DNA from: Pegea sp. RAD2-039
Taxonomy: Eukaryota; Chordata; Thaliacea; Salpida; Salpidae
DNA length: 64,000 nt
NCBI GenBank assembly: GCA_034620365.1
Contig: JAQGEQ010000299.1
Location: 372,001-436,000, forward strand
Reading direction: 5' to 3'
Each line of letters begins with the position of its first letter. Positions within the stretch are counted from its first letter, which is position 1. Made by a program: the position numbers and the translations under genes. A model generated the notes under the pieces. The model ran no database searches. It was given only the letters and a program-made list of their open reading frames with translations, and was not told where the DNA came from. Below, piece by piece: positions 26,463-39,173 of the stretch.

Positions 26463-28640
26463 GGATACTTTTAAGACAAATTTATGTTTCTAAAATCTCT
26501 GAAGAATATTGAACAATTTTAAAACTAGAATCTTCTGTAAAAGCTTTAAATTTCTTTGTAAAATATCTTTCAAAAGATTGAGAAAGGATCTACTGGAATA
26601 AATTTGAAAGTCACTAAAAGCTGTTAAAACCTTGTTGTAAAATACTCATCATTATCTGGAAAATCGGAAGAAATTTTATAGTTTGGGTGATGAACAATTT
26701 CAAATTAGACTAATTTGCTATCAACAAAATCGGACGAAAAGTTACATTATAATCTTTAAAGATCTGTTTCTAATTTGGTGTTTGCAAATGCAAAAAAATA
26801 AACAGTTATAAATGATGATGTAATTGTTGTTTGATGAATTTGATTTTGAAATCAAAAAATTACTTTCAGTGACTATCTACAAGTGAATATTACCCCAAAA
26901 AAGTAAAGCCTAAAACCACTTGCAATGATTGTTGAGTTACTTGTTTCAGACAACATTCTAGTCTTCAATTTAGGATGTTCTGATACTGAGCAGTATGGAA
27001 ACGATTACTAGATATAATTTTAAGGAGCAAGCACAATATAATCATGACTTTCTGCGCGCACTTGTGCGTTTTTTAAGGATTAATAAAATATTTATTATGC
27101 TTTTGAAATTAAATTTTTAAAACTTATGGTGGTGTCGTCTTTCATGCACTCATCTAGTAAAGAGATGTTAACTTGTGATCAAGGCATCAACAAATATAAA
27201 TCGAAGTTTAATGAAAATCTGAATCAGTCGATTTTGCACCTAAACCTGAAAAACCCTCGCCAAATGAAACCAAACTTCTTTATATAAAAACTCTGTGACA
27301 ATTCTACAAATAATTTACTAATAAACTAACTTTTGCTTTTTCTAAATCGTTGTATGAATTTTTTATTATAGTTTATTTATTTTTGTTGAAAATTTGTTCT
27401 AGTTCAAGAGTTTATCATAATTTTAATCAAAAACTTGAAAAAAGTTGCTCGTGTTACAAGAAAGAATTTATATTTATTCAGTTAATAGAAATTAGTTTAT
27501 TTATCATAAAGCCTTTAATTACATTTTGCAAATGTAAATCACTTTTACCACTTGTTCAGTTTTCTTTCTGATATTGTTATATCAATCAAAAATGTGGTCT
27601 ACTGTCGGTTTAAATTTATGTTGGTATAAAAAAAACCTCAAAAAAATGATTGATATGAATTTGAGAATGATAAATTATAAACATTTCTCTAAATATAAAA
27701 ATGTTTCCTGTTTTAAATATCAAATAGATTTGTTAATTTATAATAAGTTTGACTTCAATTAAATTTTGAAGTTGAATCATTAAATGAGTTTTGAAACAGT
27801 AAAAAGCGTTTTAAAAATAATAAATCAAAACTATCTGAATGTTTTGATGAGATGGATAAATTTCCAATTGAAGTTATTTGTATAAATGGCAATTTTGAAT
27901 AAAACTATCTACTATAAGGGTAATTTATGTATTGAAAAGTTTTTAAAACAGCAAAAAATCTTTTTCATTTGCTGCTACAATGTTTCGAGTCAGCAATTTT
28001 AATGTGCAGCTTATCAAAATGATTTTAGAAACTAAAGTTTCAGCAAATTTCATTAAAATTTCGAACTTTGTTTAATTTTCTTTAAAAACCAGGAAATAAA
28101 ATTGTTTAAAAAAAGGTTTTATTTAATACCAACAATCAAATTGTTGTTACTTTAAACATTTTTGATTATCTTTGTGGGATTTTTTTCAGCAGTTTTGAAA
28201 ACTAAACACAAAGAGTAATTTCATCAAAACTAAATAAAAGAAAGACTTTGAGCCAATTTTATAAGTCTGAAACTTTCAATTTACATTTAAACTTGGAAAC
28301 GATCACTGGCAAATTTACTTGAGGCCTAGTGACTTGGACATGTCCATATATGACCCAATATGTCCGCATACTTTATTTAATTACTAGACTTCTCAAAAAC
28401 ATAGATTAAAGAGGCTGCAATTCAAAAATCTCTAAAATTTATTAACTTTTTATTGACATAAATTTGTCGAGAAAATTCCAATCTGGTATTAGTTAAGAAT
28501 TTAATGTTTAATTTGCAAACATCAAAAGTAATAAAAATAAGAAAATTGAAAATTTGCTTAAAAAGGGCGAAAGTGGCATTCGGTAAAAAATTTAGTAGAC
28601 GGCGCATAAAACATTTTATCAAATTTGGTCAGAAAATTCT
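26463..28640. other. AT-rich intergenic DNA
   Basis: I recognise no gene. Two 62-73 codon plus-strand frames at 27.35-27.76 kb are low-complexity and look like chance. GGACATGTCC at 28336-28345 fits a p53-family half-site but stands alone. The last few hundred bases are probably 3' UTR of the minus-strand kinase-like gene that follows. Confidence 0.5.
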
Positions 28641-30260
28641 TCAAACCATGTCACCGTCCATCACTAATGCTACTTTCGATTTCACTTCTTCGTTTGTAAA
28701 CACTTCATCATTCATGATGACGTCAGCACTGGGTCGTGATTCGGGGTTGATGACTAATATCCTTTCTAGCAAGTTACGGGTCTCTGAACTGACCTTGGAC
28801 CAGTATGGGCACTGAAGTTTCAAATTAGGCTGTTCATTAAAGACTTGGGCTTGACATTTGATGTCCAGTGGTCTTGTAAAGGGTAGTTGTCCACAAAGAG
28901 CCTCATACATACAAAGACCAGCTGACCATACGTCTACTTTATGATCAAGAAGCACGGACTTTTTGCAGTCCACAGCAGTGACCAGTTCAGGTGGATGATA
29001 GGACAACAAACTGTAAATAGAGTTGAAGGACTTTTTGGCCTGAAAAGCAAATAAAGAGCAACTGAGGACAACTTTAGAAGGTCTTTGATGACTCAAGAAA
29101 AGGATGTGTTCTGGGATCACATCTGCAAAAGTAATCCCAGACTTCTGGAGGTGATTGAGGGCAGAGAAGATCTGGAAGAAGTAGATCTTCGCATCCAGAT
29201 CCATTAACTGTCCACAAGTCTTTAAATTTCCCCCTGGGTACAACTTACAGGACAGAAACATTGTTTCCAGGCTCACCTGATAGTGAAAGATCTCAACCAG
29301 TGAAGGATGTTGATGACTCTTCTGGAGCCAAATTGATTCATGAAGATCTTCTAATCCAGAGTGTTTAAGATCTGCAACGTGGATGCAAGCTGGTTGCATA
29401 GCAACGAAAGAGAACCCGATATTAGTGAAGCGATCTTGTTCTGTTCTCAACGCTTTGTCGATGATATGAGTATTTAGGAAGTGTTCAGATCGACTTCGAT
29501 CCCTCCTTCTTCCAGTCACTTGATAGTGGATGTCGTCATCGACGACGCGAAGCGAGTAATCGTGGTTGGGGCAAACTGCAATTAAAAAAGCAGCAGGGGC
29601 ATTTTTAGCAAATGATATTTCATGAACTCCTTGGAGATTAAAGTCTGATTGATGAACTTCTCTGTTATCAACAAAAACTTTGAACTTCTTCTGTAACATC
29701 ACTTTGTAGAAACCATCTTTCTGAGTTTTTTGATAAACGCGAAACATCTTTAAACGAAGATTTGCTTCGGAGCTTGTATTTTGAAAAGCTTCTTTCGAGA
29801 TTCTATAATCTGTTATTTTTGAAGTTCCAAAAGTATATGAAAGCTTTGTTAGCTGAAGTGGGGAGTGACCTGGGATTAAAGGAAACACATAAGCCCAAAA
29901 ACTCATTGCAGACTTGATTAAACCTCTTTTTTCAGCTCTTGATAAAATGCTGACTGCTCTGACACCCTTCAAACAGGTTTTTGAGGAAGATGGTATTAGT
30001 TTGGAGAACTTTCTTACTTCATTTGTTTTGCTAATTAATTTTTTTTCGTCATCTTTAACAGAATTTTTTAAATTTGTTTTCTTGACAACTTTTGTTGCTT
30101 TTTTTTGACCAACTTTTCCAGTTTGTTTATCTTCTACCGTCTGCATAAATGTTTTAACTCTACTTTTAAAACTTTTAGAATCAGCACTCTTACTTTCGGC
30201 CTGTTTTAAATTTTCTTTTGATTTTTGTCTCAATTTTTCTTTATCCATTTTTCTTGACAT
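28641..30260 (-). CDS. CHK2-like FHA + pseudokinase protein (degenerate paralog)
   Basis: This single-exon frame encodes 539 residues; MDKEK at residue 5 is an alternative start. A Lys-rich tail (1-120) precedes an FHA-like domain (about 121-229; YTFG aligns with YWFG of CHK2) and a kinase-like domain (about 264-525) in the CHK2 order. The C-lobe keeps HPPELV (APE region), DVWSAG and NPESRP. The catalytic sites are lost: the Gly loop position reads LRTEQDRFTN, the VAIK lysine position reads CIHVA, HRDLKPEN reads FADVIPEH, and the DFG position reads CSL. In the FHA the phosphate-binding Arg of FGRDKS is Thr (FGTSKI), and the SxxH and NG motifs are also replaced. It is therefore unlikely to be an active kinase or a canonical phosphothreonine reader. 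No intron is seen in an intron-rich region, so a retrocopy origin is possible. A scaffold or regulatory role is inference. Confidence 0.85.
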   Translation of the reverse strand: MSRKMDKEKLRQKSKENLKQAESKSADSKSFKSRVKTFMQTVEDKQTGKVGQKKATKVVKKTNLKNSVKDDEKKLISKTNEVRKFSKLIPSSSKTCLKGVRAVSILSRAEKRGLIKSAMSFWAYVFPLIPGHSPLQLTKLSYTFGTSKITDYRISKEAFQNTSSEANLRLKMFRVYQKTQKDGFYKVMLQKKFKVFVDNREVHQSDFNLQGVHEISFAKNAPAAFLIAVCPNHDYSLRVVDDDIHYQVTGRRRDRSRSEHFLNTHIIDKALRTEQDRFTNIGFSFVAMQPACIHVADLKHSGLEDLHESIWLQKSHQHPSLVEIFHYQVSLETMFLSCKLYPGGNLKTCGQLMDLDAKIYFFQIFSALNHLQKSGITFADVIPEHILFLSHQRPSKVVLSCSLFAFQAKKSFNSIYSLLSYHPPELVTAVDCKKSVLLDHKVDVWSAGLCMYEALCGQLPFTRPLDIKCQAQVFNEQPNLKLQCPYWSKVSSETRNLLERILVINPESRPSADVIMNDEVFTNEEVKSKVALVMDGDMV

Positions 30261-30708
30261 TTATACTTAAACTAATTCACTGAGTAAATAATTAGATAAT
30301 CATTTTACTATTTTATTGAATAATAGTAATTGTAGAACCTTTTTTTTTAATATAATTAGTGTTTTTATATCAACTAGAAACGATCTATTATGATAATAAT
30401 AGATAATAATTATTAATAAATCATTAAGATTTGTAACATATTTCAAAGGGAATTAAAACCAAGACAGTTCATAATAAAAAGAAATTAAATTTACCATTTG
30501 TAAATTAAATTAAAACGTAGTATTAAATAAAAGATATTTAACCAAACTTAAAATACTCAGCTTTTAACTTTTCTGATTAAATACTTTATTTCTAATGTTT
30601 TATTTTCACAATTTTACAAAGAGTAAAGTTATTCAATCATTCATTACTAATTTCAATTTTTCACTTATCAGTTTCGAAGAATGAAAAAAAATAATTTAAT
30701 CAAATATT

Positions 30709-30740
<32 letters not shown>

Positions 30741-32338
30741 CAACCAACCAACCAACCAACCAACCAAAACCAACTAACTAACATCTTCAATCGACAAACA
30801 GAAAAAACAGAAGGAAATTTAATTAAAAAGAATTCTAAAATCTAGATTATATAGATATAATCTCAAATTAAGCTGTTATTAGTCTTAACAAGCCATCTAT
30901 ACAAATTCATTAACTGTTGCAGGTATCGGTTGCTCATCCTAAACCTCAATCAGTTGATCTCAGCAAAAAATAATCATTATTACATAAGTATATCTCAGAT
31001 TAGTTATTGTCGGTTTTTTAGATGAATTGAAATGATTCTGTGCTAAGATAGATAACATTTTTTTGAAGTATTCTTTGTAAATTCAATTACTCTGCTCTAA
31101 AGACTATTCTTTTTCCTAAAATACCTTTTTAAAATCATAAGTTATAGCTAAGAAGTTTTAAATAGATCTTTACTAACTCTTTTTAATGTAAACAAAAAAC
31201 TAGTAATAGTAAGAAAAATAATTTTCTAGTATTTATAATAATAAATTATGTAATTTGTTTTCCATTTTGATGTAAAACCATTAAAATTTGTAAACAAGTA
31301 TTTTTGTAAAGCACATTATCAAAGTTGTTTTTACCTGTATCGTTTGATTCTTTCAATTTTTCTTAAATTTTTTGTAAGCTTTAATACTCTATCTTTAAGT
31401 TTTCATTTTTAGATTTTGATGCTATATAGCATCATTGAATTTTAACTATTATTATTTGAGGATGCCAACAATAAGAATAAAATACATTTAACTATGAAAA
31501 CCTTTTTCTTTAATAAGTAAATAGTTTTAGATGGAAAGATACGTTTTACTTTTACTAGCTTGCATCTCAAATAAACTCGAATTGTGTAATTTTTTAAGAC
31601 TGATTTCCTGTATGTTTTATGTCAGTATTTAGTTAACATTTAGTTCTTAGATTTTAATTTGATTTTGTATTTAAATTTTTGCCTTTGTTAAATGAAATAA
31701 ATAAATGAAATACAAACCTGAATTCACTTTTCAGAAAACTCTATCAAGCACAAAAATATTATAAAATTATAAATGAAATAGAAAATAAAAATAACTTTAA
31801 GCAAAATTTCGATATCTTTAAAAACATTCAATGAGCAAAATAATTCTTTTAAAACATAGAATCTTAAATAGAATGGATAGTTAGGTAATTAGATTAAATA
31901 GAATAGATCTTTAAGAGTTGGAGTTGAACAAATAAGTTGAAACGATGAAAATAAGTTTCAGTATAAATATATAAACTCATTGAAATAGATAATTGAATTG
32001 AATTTATGGAATATACTCTCTTCAGTTATCTACGATAATTTTTATATATTATTATTAACATCAAAAGAGAAGCACTGCCTTTATAATGCAAATGATATAA
32101 ACTCAACTTCTAAAAGTTTTATAAAAGCCAGTTAAAGCATTCAACACAAAAATTGTAGAATCATGTGACTAGAGGCTATCTATACTTCAGTGTTTTCACA
32201 GAAGACAAGAAAACAAAAGAACAAGTTTTTAGAGGTATGTATTACAAACTGAACCATAAATCAAATTTTAGATACTAGAAGGAAGTTTTAATAAAGTTAA
32301 AGAAAGTAAAAAAGAACTAAAAATGTTGTTTTGCTTGC
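30261..32338. other. AT-rich intergenic DNA
   Basis: The stretch separates the kinase-like gene and the fucosyltransferase, both on the minus strand. Apart from a tetranucleotide microsatellite at 30711-30782 I see no gene, RNA or dispersed repeat. It should contain the promoter of the kinase-like gene near 30.3 kb and the 3' flank of the fucosyltransferase. Confidence 0.5.
30711..30782. repeat. Compound tetranucleotide microsatellite (AACT)n-(AACC)n
   Basis: Uninterrupted ACTA/ACTAAC units switch to CCAA units and then back to AACT, over about 70 bp. The switch in repeat unit suggests a point change in one unit that then spread by slippage. It lies about 450 bp upstream of the start codon of the kinase-like gene. 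Confidence 0.9.
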
Positions 32339-32339
32339 T

Positions 32340-34570
32340 TTATTTAAATTTAAAACATTTTTCGTTTTCATTTTTGTATTCCCATTCATGAATTGATTTC
32401 ACAATCCGAGGTTCTTTTGGAAAACCGAACAAGGGAATTTTTTGGAGTCTGGAAATATTTGGAGCAAACAAATTATCAATATTTACTCCATGTACTACTC
32501 GACATAATTGACACAAAAATGTTTTGCGACCATAATCGGACATTTCTTCTACATCCATCAGTCTCCATTCAAAATATTCTCTATAAGCTGTTTCATTTTT
32601 GTCTAAATAGTTTAAGTAGGCAGCTAAGTCTTTCAAATTTGGATAATCATCCAAAAATATTGCACTATGAGGAGGAATTACTTTTTCATAATCTTCTTTT
32701 GGTGCTCCCCAAATAATTGGTAATGCACCAGCAATAAAACCATTCCAAAACAATTTTTCAGTAAAATAATCTTTACAATTGTGACTGTTTTCAAATGATA
32801 AAATAAATTTGGATTCGCCAAAAAACTTTAATTGTTCGTCATTTTTATAGTTAGATCGTTCTCCTGGAGGTGGTTCGTTTTCAGGAAAACATCTTCCTCT
32901 ACGATCCACAGGAATTCCTGATTTAATCATTTCTTCCACAATATCTAATCGCTCTCGAGCACCAGGGGTCAGACCGCAGTTTGAAACGAGCCATACGGCA
33001 AATCTAGTCTTCATCTTTAGGGTGGCTGAAATCCCTGAGTCGTTGGTGTCTTTGTACTTTTGTTTTAATTGACCTAATATTTCAGCCATACTACCATATG
33101 GACAGTAAATATCTGAGTTAGTCCTGTTAAAATAATTACTTTCAATATGTTACTTATTAAAGTTACAGTTTCACTTCAGTTTAAATAAGATTGTCGTTGT
33201 GTTGAAGCAAAAACGTCTATCGAAATGACTTCACATACAGCTTCTAGTTCATTTTATGAAATTACATGAGTATATTCTAAAACAAACTGCCTACACAAAG
33301 TATATCTTAAGTTGACCTTATAGGACGTTTTAGTTGAGATATCTTTAAATAATAATAAAACTTAATATTAAGTAGAAATAAAATACAAACAAAACAGCAA
33401 GATACATGGAGTTAGAAACTATCCGAAAAACTTTGAAACTGTTTTTTTTTATATGCAGAATAAAGAAATATTTTTGTCCTAATAATATTTATAAACTGTT
33501 TATATGTAACTAATTTGTGTTTACAATTTTTAACTAAAAGTTTATTTAATCAGTTGAAGTATTCAGTTTTTAAACTAATGATTATTTAAGTAGCTTGAAA
33601 AGAGTTGTATTTATAAGCAGTTTTTTGCGGAAAAAATTTCAATTTTTACAACAAATTTTAGTTACCTGTACGACATCGTCAAATTAAAGAGTCCATCGTA
33701 TTCTAGGAGTTCACGACTTGCTGAATATCTAATATATTGAGGACCTTCTAATGTCATAAAGGTGTAATAATGGTTTGGATTTCTAGAAAAACAAATTAAA
33801 CAAAAAATCAGAAAATAAAATAATCTATTTACAGAATTATTGGTTGAAAATTATGGTGACAATAGAAGTTTAATTGTAAAAACCTGTTTTGAGGAAAATT
33901 ATGAGGATTTAATTCAGTGACGTGAAAGATTACTGCTGATGTTTGTGCATCATCTATCTACAATTCAACAAAACGAAATAAATAAGATTTAAACATAAAA
34001 AATAAGCTTTAAACTAATCAATAACCTTAGAGGCGTCATCAGTCACTTCGCACTTTCCACATTCAGGTGGTAATATTTGATGTTTCACTGGTGAACCCCA
34101 AGGTTGATACCAGTACAAGATTCGTTTCTACTTGAAAATAAAAATCTTTAAAAACATCAGTTTCTTGCCAAAAGCAACAAATTCAGCATTTTTAATTCAA
34201 ATATAACGGTTATCACTATTTATTTTAATTTTATTTGTTTGAATATATTTAACTTTCGTAAATAAACATTTCAATTGTTTTAGTTAAAATTTTAAAATTT
34301 TAAAAATATTTCTATAACTTTGACAAAAATTCTTACCGTTTCAGTCACATTATTTAATATTTGAAAAGCTTTTTCTTGAATTGTTGGTAAATCTGCTGAT
34401 TTATTCAGACTTGGCGGATGGAATTTTTTCCAGTTTTTAGCACGGTTAATTAGATGTTGAAGATCAATATCTTTGGTTTCAGTAAAAATGAATATTTTTA
34501 AATAGACTACAAAGCAGAATGTGAAGCCAAATAGCACAAAAAAACCTAAATTTTTGTTATACAAATTCAT
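32340..34570 (-). CDS. Alpha-1,3-fucosyltransferase (GT10 family), type II Golgi enzyme
   Basis: Five coding exons predict 436 residues: 34337-34570, 34026-34127, 33884-33957, 33666-33782 and 32340-33123, all phase-consistent. It would transfer fucose from GDP-fucose to N-acetylglucosamine-containing glycans in the Golgi. A short cytoplasmic tail MNLYNKN and one membrane anchor (about residues 8-29) are followed by a stem. The catalytic region begins with RILYWYQPWG. FNLTMSYRTNSDIYCPYGS fits the conserved FNWTMTYRxDSD segment, and FENSHNCKDYFTEK (286-299) is the GT10 donor-binding signature. An in-frame ATG upstream (34637-34639) would add 23 hydrophobic residues, but the start at 34570 gives the usual type II layout. 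AATAAA overlaps the stop codon, implying a very short 3' UTR. The acceptor specificity cannot be told. Confidence 0.94.
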
Positions 34571-34639
34571 AACGAAATAAACTGAATCAAATATCTGGAA
34601 GAAAATCAAGAATGTCAAAATTTCAAGAAGTATTGACAA

Positions 34640-37600
34640 GCTAATGTTGCTATTAGTACAAAATATTTTATAATATTTTTATCTAATAAATAATAATATT
34701 TATACTAAATTGGTAAAAAAATTCACAAGAATATATTTGCTAATCTCATCAAGTTTTACTCAAACAATAAAAAAAAAACTCATAAATAGAATAAAGTATT
34801 TAAAAACGATCAAATATTACAAAATAATATTTAAATAGTTTCTTCGATTCAAGTTACTGCATATTAGTGAGATAAAGTATACGAAATGCAGAGTTGGATT
34901 TACTTGTTTAACACCTTAGTGCAAGTTGAAAAAAAAAAGTTTAAGAAGTAACCCCATCTTCACTCTTCTAACATTAAAATAAATCAGAGAAATTAAACTT
35001 CTGTTTAGATAGCAATTTTCGTTGACTTGTAACTTTCAGCTATAGTTTTAAAAAACTCTCTAAAACTGTCATTTTTTACTCGGTTAGTTTATGCTTGAAT
35101 GATTTTTGAAGCGCGTGCGACAGTGTGCTGGAATTTCAATAAAACTTGCCAAAACATGTAATTAAATCAATCTAACTGTTTACAGCATTAAATTTATAGT
35201 TCGAATCTTTGTGTTTAGGTTTTATACTTATAACTACATTGATGTGGAAATAAAAGAAAATTCAGTTGTAGTTAAAGTATATTCATAAATATGCTGTTGT
35301 TATACTGAACAAAAAAAGCTGTACATCATTATAAATATTTCATGTTCTCTTGGCAGAAGGTAAAAAAGAAAATATATTTCTCAAAAATTTAAAAATTAAC
35401 AATCCTTTTAAATAACTTCTCAAAAATATTTTTAAACAGCTTCAAAATTAATTACTGAATGTACTGAAGCCAAAAAAAAGTCATTTAAAAACAAATTGAA
35501 AAGTTCCTCAAAGTTTATGAAACAATTTAACATCTGTTTATTTTAACTTGTTTGTAATAGAAAGCCAGAGATTGTACATTATGAAGCTTTTCTCTCTCAT
35601 CTACATCAATAAAACTTGCTGTTTGTTTTGATATTACTGCAGACTAAAGTTACTACCATCTCACTGACTGAGTAAATCTAAAAATATTTTCTTCGGTTTA
35701 ACTTTTTCTTTCAATAAAGCAATTAGGTTATACTTGAAGAAATTTACGAATGAAAGTATCCTCACATAATTTCAAATTACAATTTACAGAAGTATCTTGC
35801 AAACTGCTTACATACTTACTATTGTGTTATTGGATTCCAATCTCTTTACTCTTCTTCTTTTTTAACTCTCTTTTTCCAGATTTGTGTTCATGTCATTTAT
35901 CCCGTGCCTTTTTTCCAACTTACAGATAAGATAAGTTAAGAATTGTTCAACTTTGTTCGAAGCTTTTCAACCAACTTTAATAATTTCAAGAGAATAAATT
36001 TCTCAAAATCATTCTACAAATGAATAAAACGTGGGAGTAAAACTAGCAGACAGTTTTGTATCTATTTCCAACTTCGTGGAAGTAGAATATAAGAATCAAT
36101 TATTCAACAATATCAATTTATTATTATAACCTGATATTTGCAAAAGTTAATTCAATTTATTTATTTATTAATTTATTTATTACAAAAAATGCGAAGGAGG
36201 GTGCCTGAAAGTTGTTTAAACTTTACTTCCAAATTAAGGCAAAACTATATATATAATAAACTAATATATTTTAGTAAAAACAATTTAATCAAATCAATAA
36301 GCTTTTGGCCATAGATAAATAACCAATTAACAGTTGCTTATGTGAAGTTATCCAAGTAGTAAAAATGACAATTAAAACAAAGTTTAGTATAAAAAGCAAG
36401 GGAAATTTTTGATAAAGAAAAACTTGTTTGATCAATTACTTTATGTTCTATAAAAAAAATCGATAACTTAAAATCAAATTACAATTTTTAAATCGATACC
36501 ATAAAATTTAGCTTCGAACGTAAAAAAAGATTTAGGCTGAAACATTTCTCCTATGATTAAAGCTAGGCTAGCAAACGTTTGCAGAGTTCCTGAAATAGTA
36601 AGTATTCCTTGAATAACCTTTACAATTTTTCTCACCTATCAAAAGTCAACTGCAATAGAAAATTACAATAAAAATACATCTACTTTACTTGGTTTGTATA
36701 AAAACAATTACAGAATCTTATTTTTAGTTTGGAAAGCTGAACATTGTTTTGCAGATATCTTTTAATCATTCAAAAACGTTTTATTCTATTAAGTAGCAGC
36801 TTCCTATCAATAAATTTGTTCTCAGTTTGTACAACTTTCAAATAATTCCTTTTTAATGATTATATCTTCTTTTAATCTGAACAATTCTAATATTTATTTA
36901 AGATTTCTCAACATTTTTCTAGCAAAATTAGCTTAAAGAAAAACTTAAAAAATAGTTACTAATTTAAACTTGTAAATTATGAAAAGTTTTCACTTCAATT
37001 ATCAGTCTATTAAATATCCAATTTATGTAATAATTTATGTCATAAAAATAGTTAGTTACTTAATTAGTTAGTTAGTAGAATGTTTACTATTTCTTAACTT
37101 GATAAACAGTTCTTATAACCTTTTCTAGAAACCAGACAAGTGAAAATACTAAATCTTAGTCATAGAATAAAAATTCAAGTTAAAAAATATCAAATCAACT
37201 GTTCTGACTATTGCAACACTTTAAATTACTTCCTGTTTCTTTAATTTATAGATTGTTACTACTTGAAAAGTTTAGCTTCAGCTTGATTATTTCATATAAA
37301 TATCTTCATTAAAGTTTTGAAAAATAATAAACTCTATAAACTTAATATGTTTAGTCGAATGTTATTTTGACCTTTTAAATGAAAACAGAACTACAAAACA
37401 AATCAGAAAATACAAAACAAGTAATCACTGATTTTGAATTAAAAAAGAAGCTTGTAGACGCCACAGTGACTCTAAAAAAGTTTCAAAAAACTCAAAATTG
37501 TTTTTAACTACAAAATGAATTAGTTGTAAAACTACAATTTTGAAGAATGGATAACCATGCTTTAGTTTCAATAAACTTCTTTCTAATAATGTCTCAAAAA

Positions 37601-39173
37601 CTGATTATTTGGATTGAATTATTGCTTTATAGAACTTTTAAAACTGCTTTTCAAATTCACGTGACCTACTACGCAACGGTAATCTTGTTTTTCTACTTTT
37701 GTAAATACTTAAATAAAGTTAGGTAATAATGCTTTAGTTATATAAATTATACATTTTGTTTCATTTTTAAAACTTATCAATTAAAAATCATCTCTAAAAC
37801 TTCGATAATAGTTCGATCTTGTTCTGTTTAAGGATAAAGCATTTATTTATTGATGGCTGACAAATAATTTTCTTATTACCTCTCTTTAATTAAATTATCT
37901 ATTGAACAACTTAATTGAACTTAAAAAATTTTCATTTAAAACTAAAGCAACTTTATAACTCTAAAAAAAGGTTTAAATAATTGATGAGAGATAAAAAGAA
38001 ATATGTGTCTGAATAAAACTACACTCAACTAAAACTCAGACAATTTTGTCTGATATTATACTAAGTCAAGGTTTAATAGTAAACAGAAAAACATTTCTAT
38101 GAGATCTTAGCAACTTGTTTGTATTTATTTAACCACAAAATAGCAACAGATTGAATATATAAGATATTAGTAACAAATTAAAACTTTTTTAGCTTAAATA
38201 AGAACAATAACTCATTATAATTATCATAAATACTTTTCTGATCTTTAAATTTGTCAATCTGTTTCTACCAAGTTGAATCTTTTTTAAGAAACCTAAAACC
38301 AAAATAACTTGAAGTCTGAATAAGATATCATATTATTAATAAATATTTAGACAAACAAAAAGCAGACTGAAAATTTGTTTAAATTTGCTTTTTAATTTAA
38401 GCAATTGTCTGATAAAAGTATTTTTAAATTAATCATTTTGAAAAAAATATTTAGTAAGACATTTTATTGCTAAGTATTGTTCTAAATACAGATTTTTTCA
38501 AAGCTATCTACAACTGATGTTCTGTTTCTTCTTTAAAATTGATCTTTCTAAAAAATACATATATAAAGAAAAGTAATAAAATTATTTGACAATCTTTTTA
38601 TATATTTATATCAAATATTTAAGATAAAAGTTGAATTTTAATTTAAGTATATGTTTCAAGCAAAGATATCTTTTAAGTATCAGTAATAAATCAATTTTAG
38701 TGAATAGTTTAAAGAAACTTATCCGTCTTTCACTCTTGTATATGAAAGTTTGCTTTATCCAAAACTTAATTTGCTTAATTTTATAACAATTAAAAAGTAG
38801 TTTGAAGTTCTGATATTTTACCTTTTTAAGATTTGTCAAATGTATTTTAGTTTACTAAAAATAATCTGATCTTTATTTAACAGTTTCTGCTTTCTAAATT
38901 GATAAATTAGATAACACAAAAAGTAATAAACACAATTGAATTTTACAAAATATTGGAGAGAAATACGGTGAGAGACAAATAAATTATTCAAAGTATCAAT
39001 ATTTGATGATGACAGTAAGCCGAAAAGCAAACAGTAAATTAAGTTATCACAAAGATTTTACAGATTTTTAACATCATTTCAGTTAGATTTTAACATAAAA
39101 TCTTAAGATTTAAATATTTGCATAAATTGCAATCAATTGACATTAGAAGAAAGGATGTTGAAAAGAGACAATT
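34640..39173. other. AT-rich intergenic desert
   Basis: I recognise no gene on either strand. It contains a short LINE tail at about 36.15-36.21 kb and a CACGTGAC motif at 37658-37665. Minus-strand frames at 38.6-39.0 kb (77 and 64 codons) are Lys/Phe/Leu-rich low-complexity sequence and look like chance. The 5' flank of the fucosyltransferase and the 3' flank of EHHADH lie at its ends. Confidence 0.5.
36153..36210 (-). mobile_element. LINE 3' tail fragment, minus orientation
   Basis: Read on the minus strand it shows the family ending GGCACCCTCCTTCGCATTTT followed by TAATAAATAAATTAATAAATA. Only about the last 60 bp of the element are present, consistent with extreme 5' truncation at insertion. 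Confidence 0.7.

Noticed and set aside
28336..28345. p53-family half-site GGACATGTCC downstream of the CHK2-like gene
   Set aside because: A tempting link to CHK2, but there is no second half-site at a usable spacing.
31417..31434. 18 bp perfect palindrome TGATGCTATATAGCATCA
   Set aside because: In AT-rich DNA about one such palindrome is expected per window this size, and it has no context.
34571..34639. Longer fucosyltransferase start giving 23 extra N-terminal residues
   Set aside because: It would put a second hydrophobic stretch before the anchor; the shorter start gives the normal type II layout.
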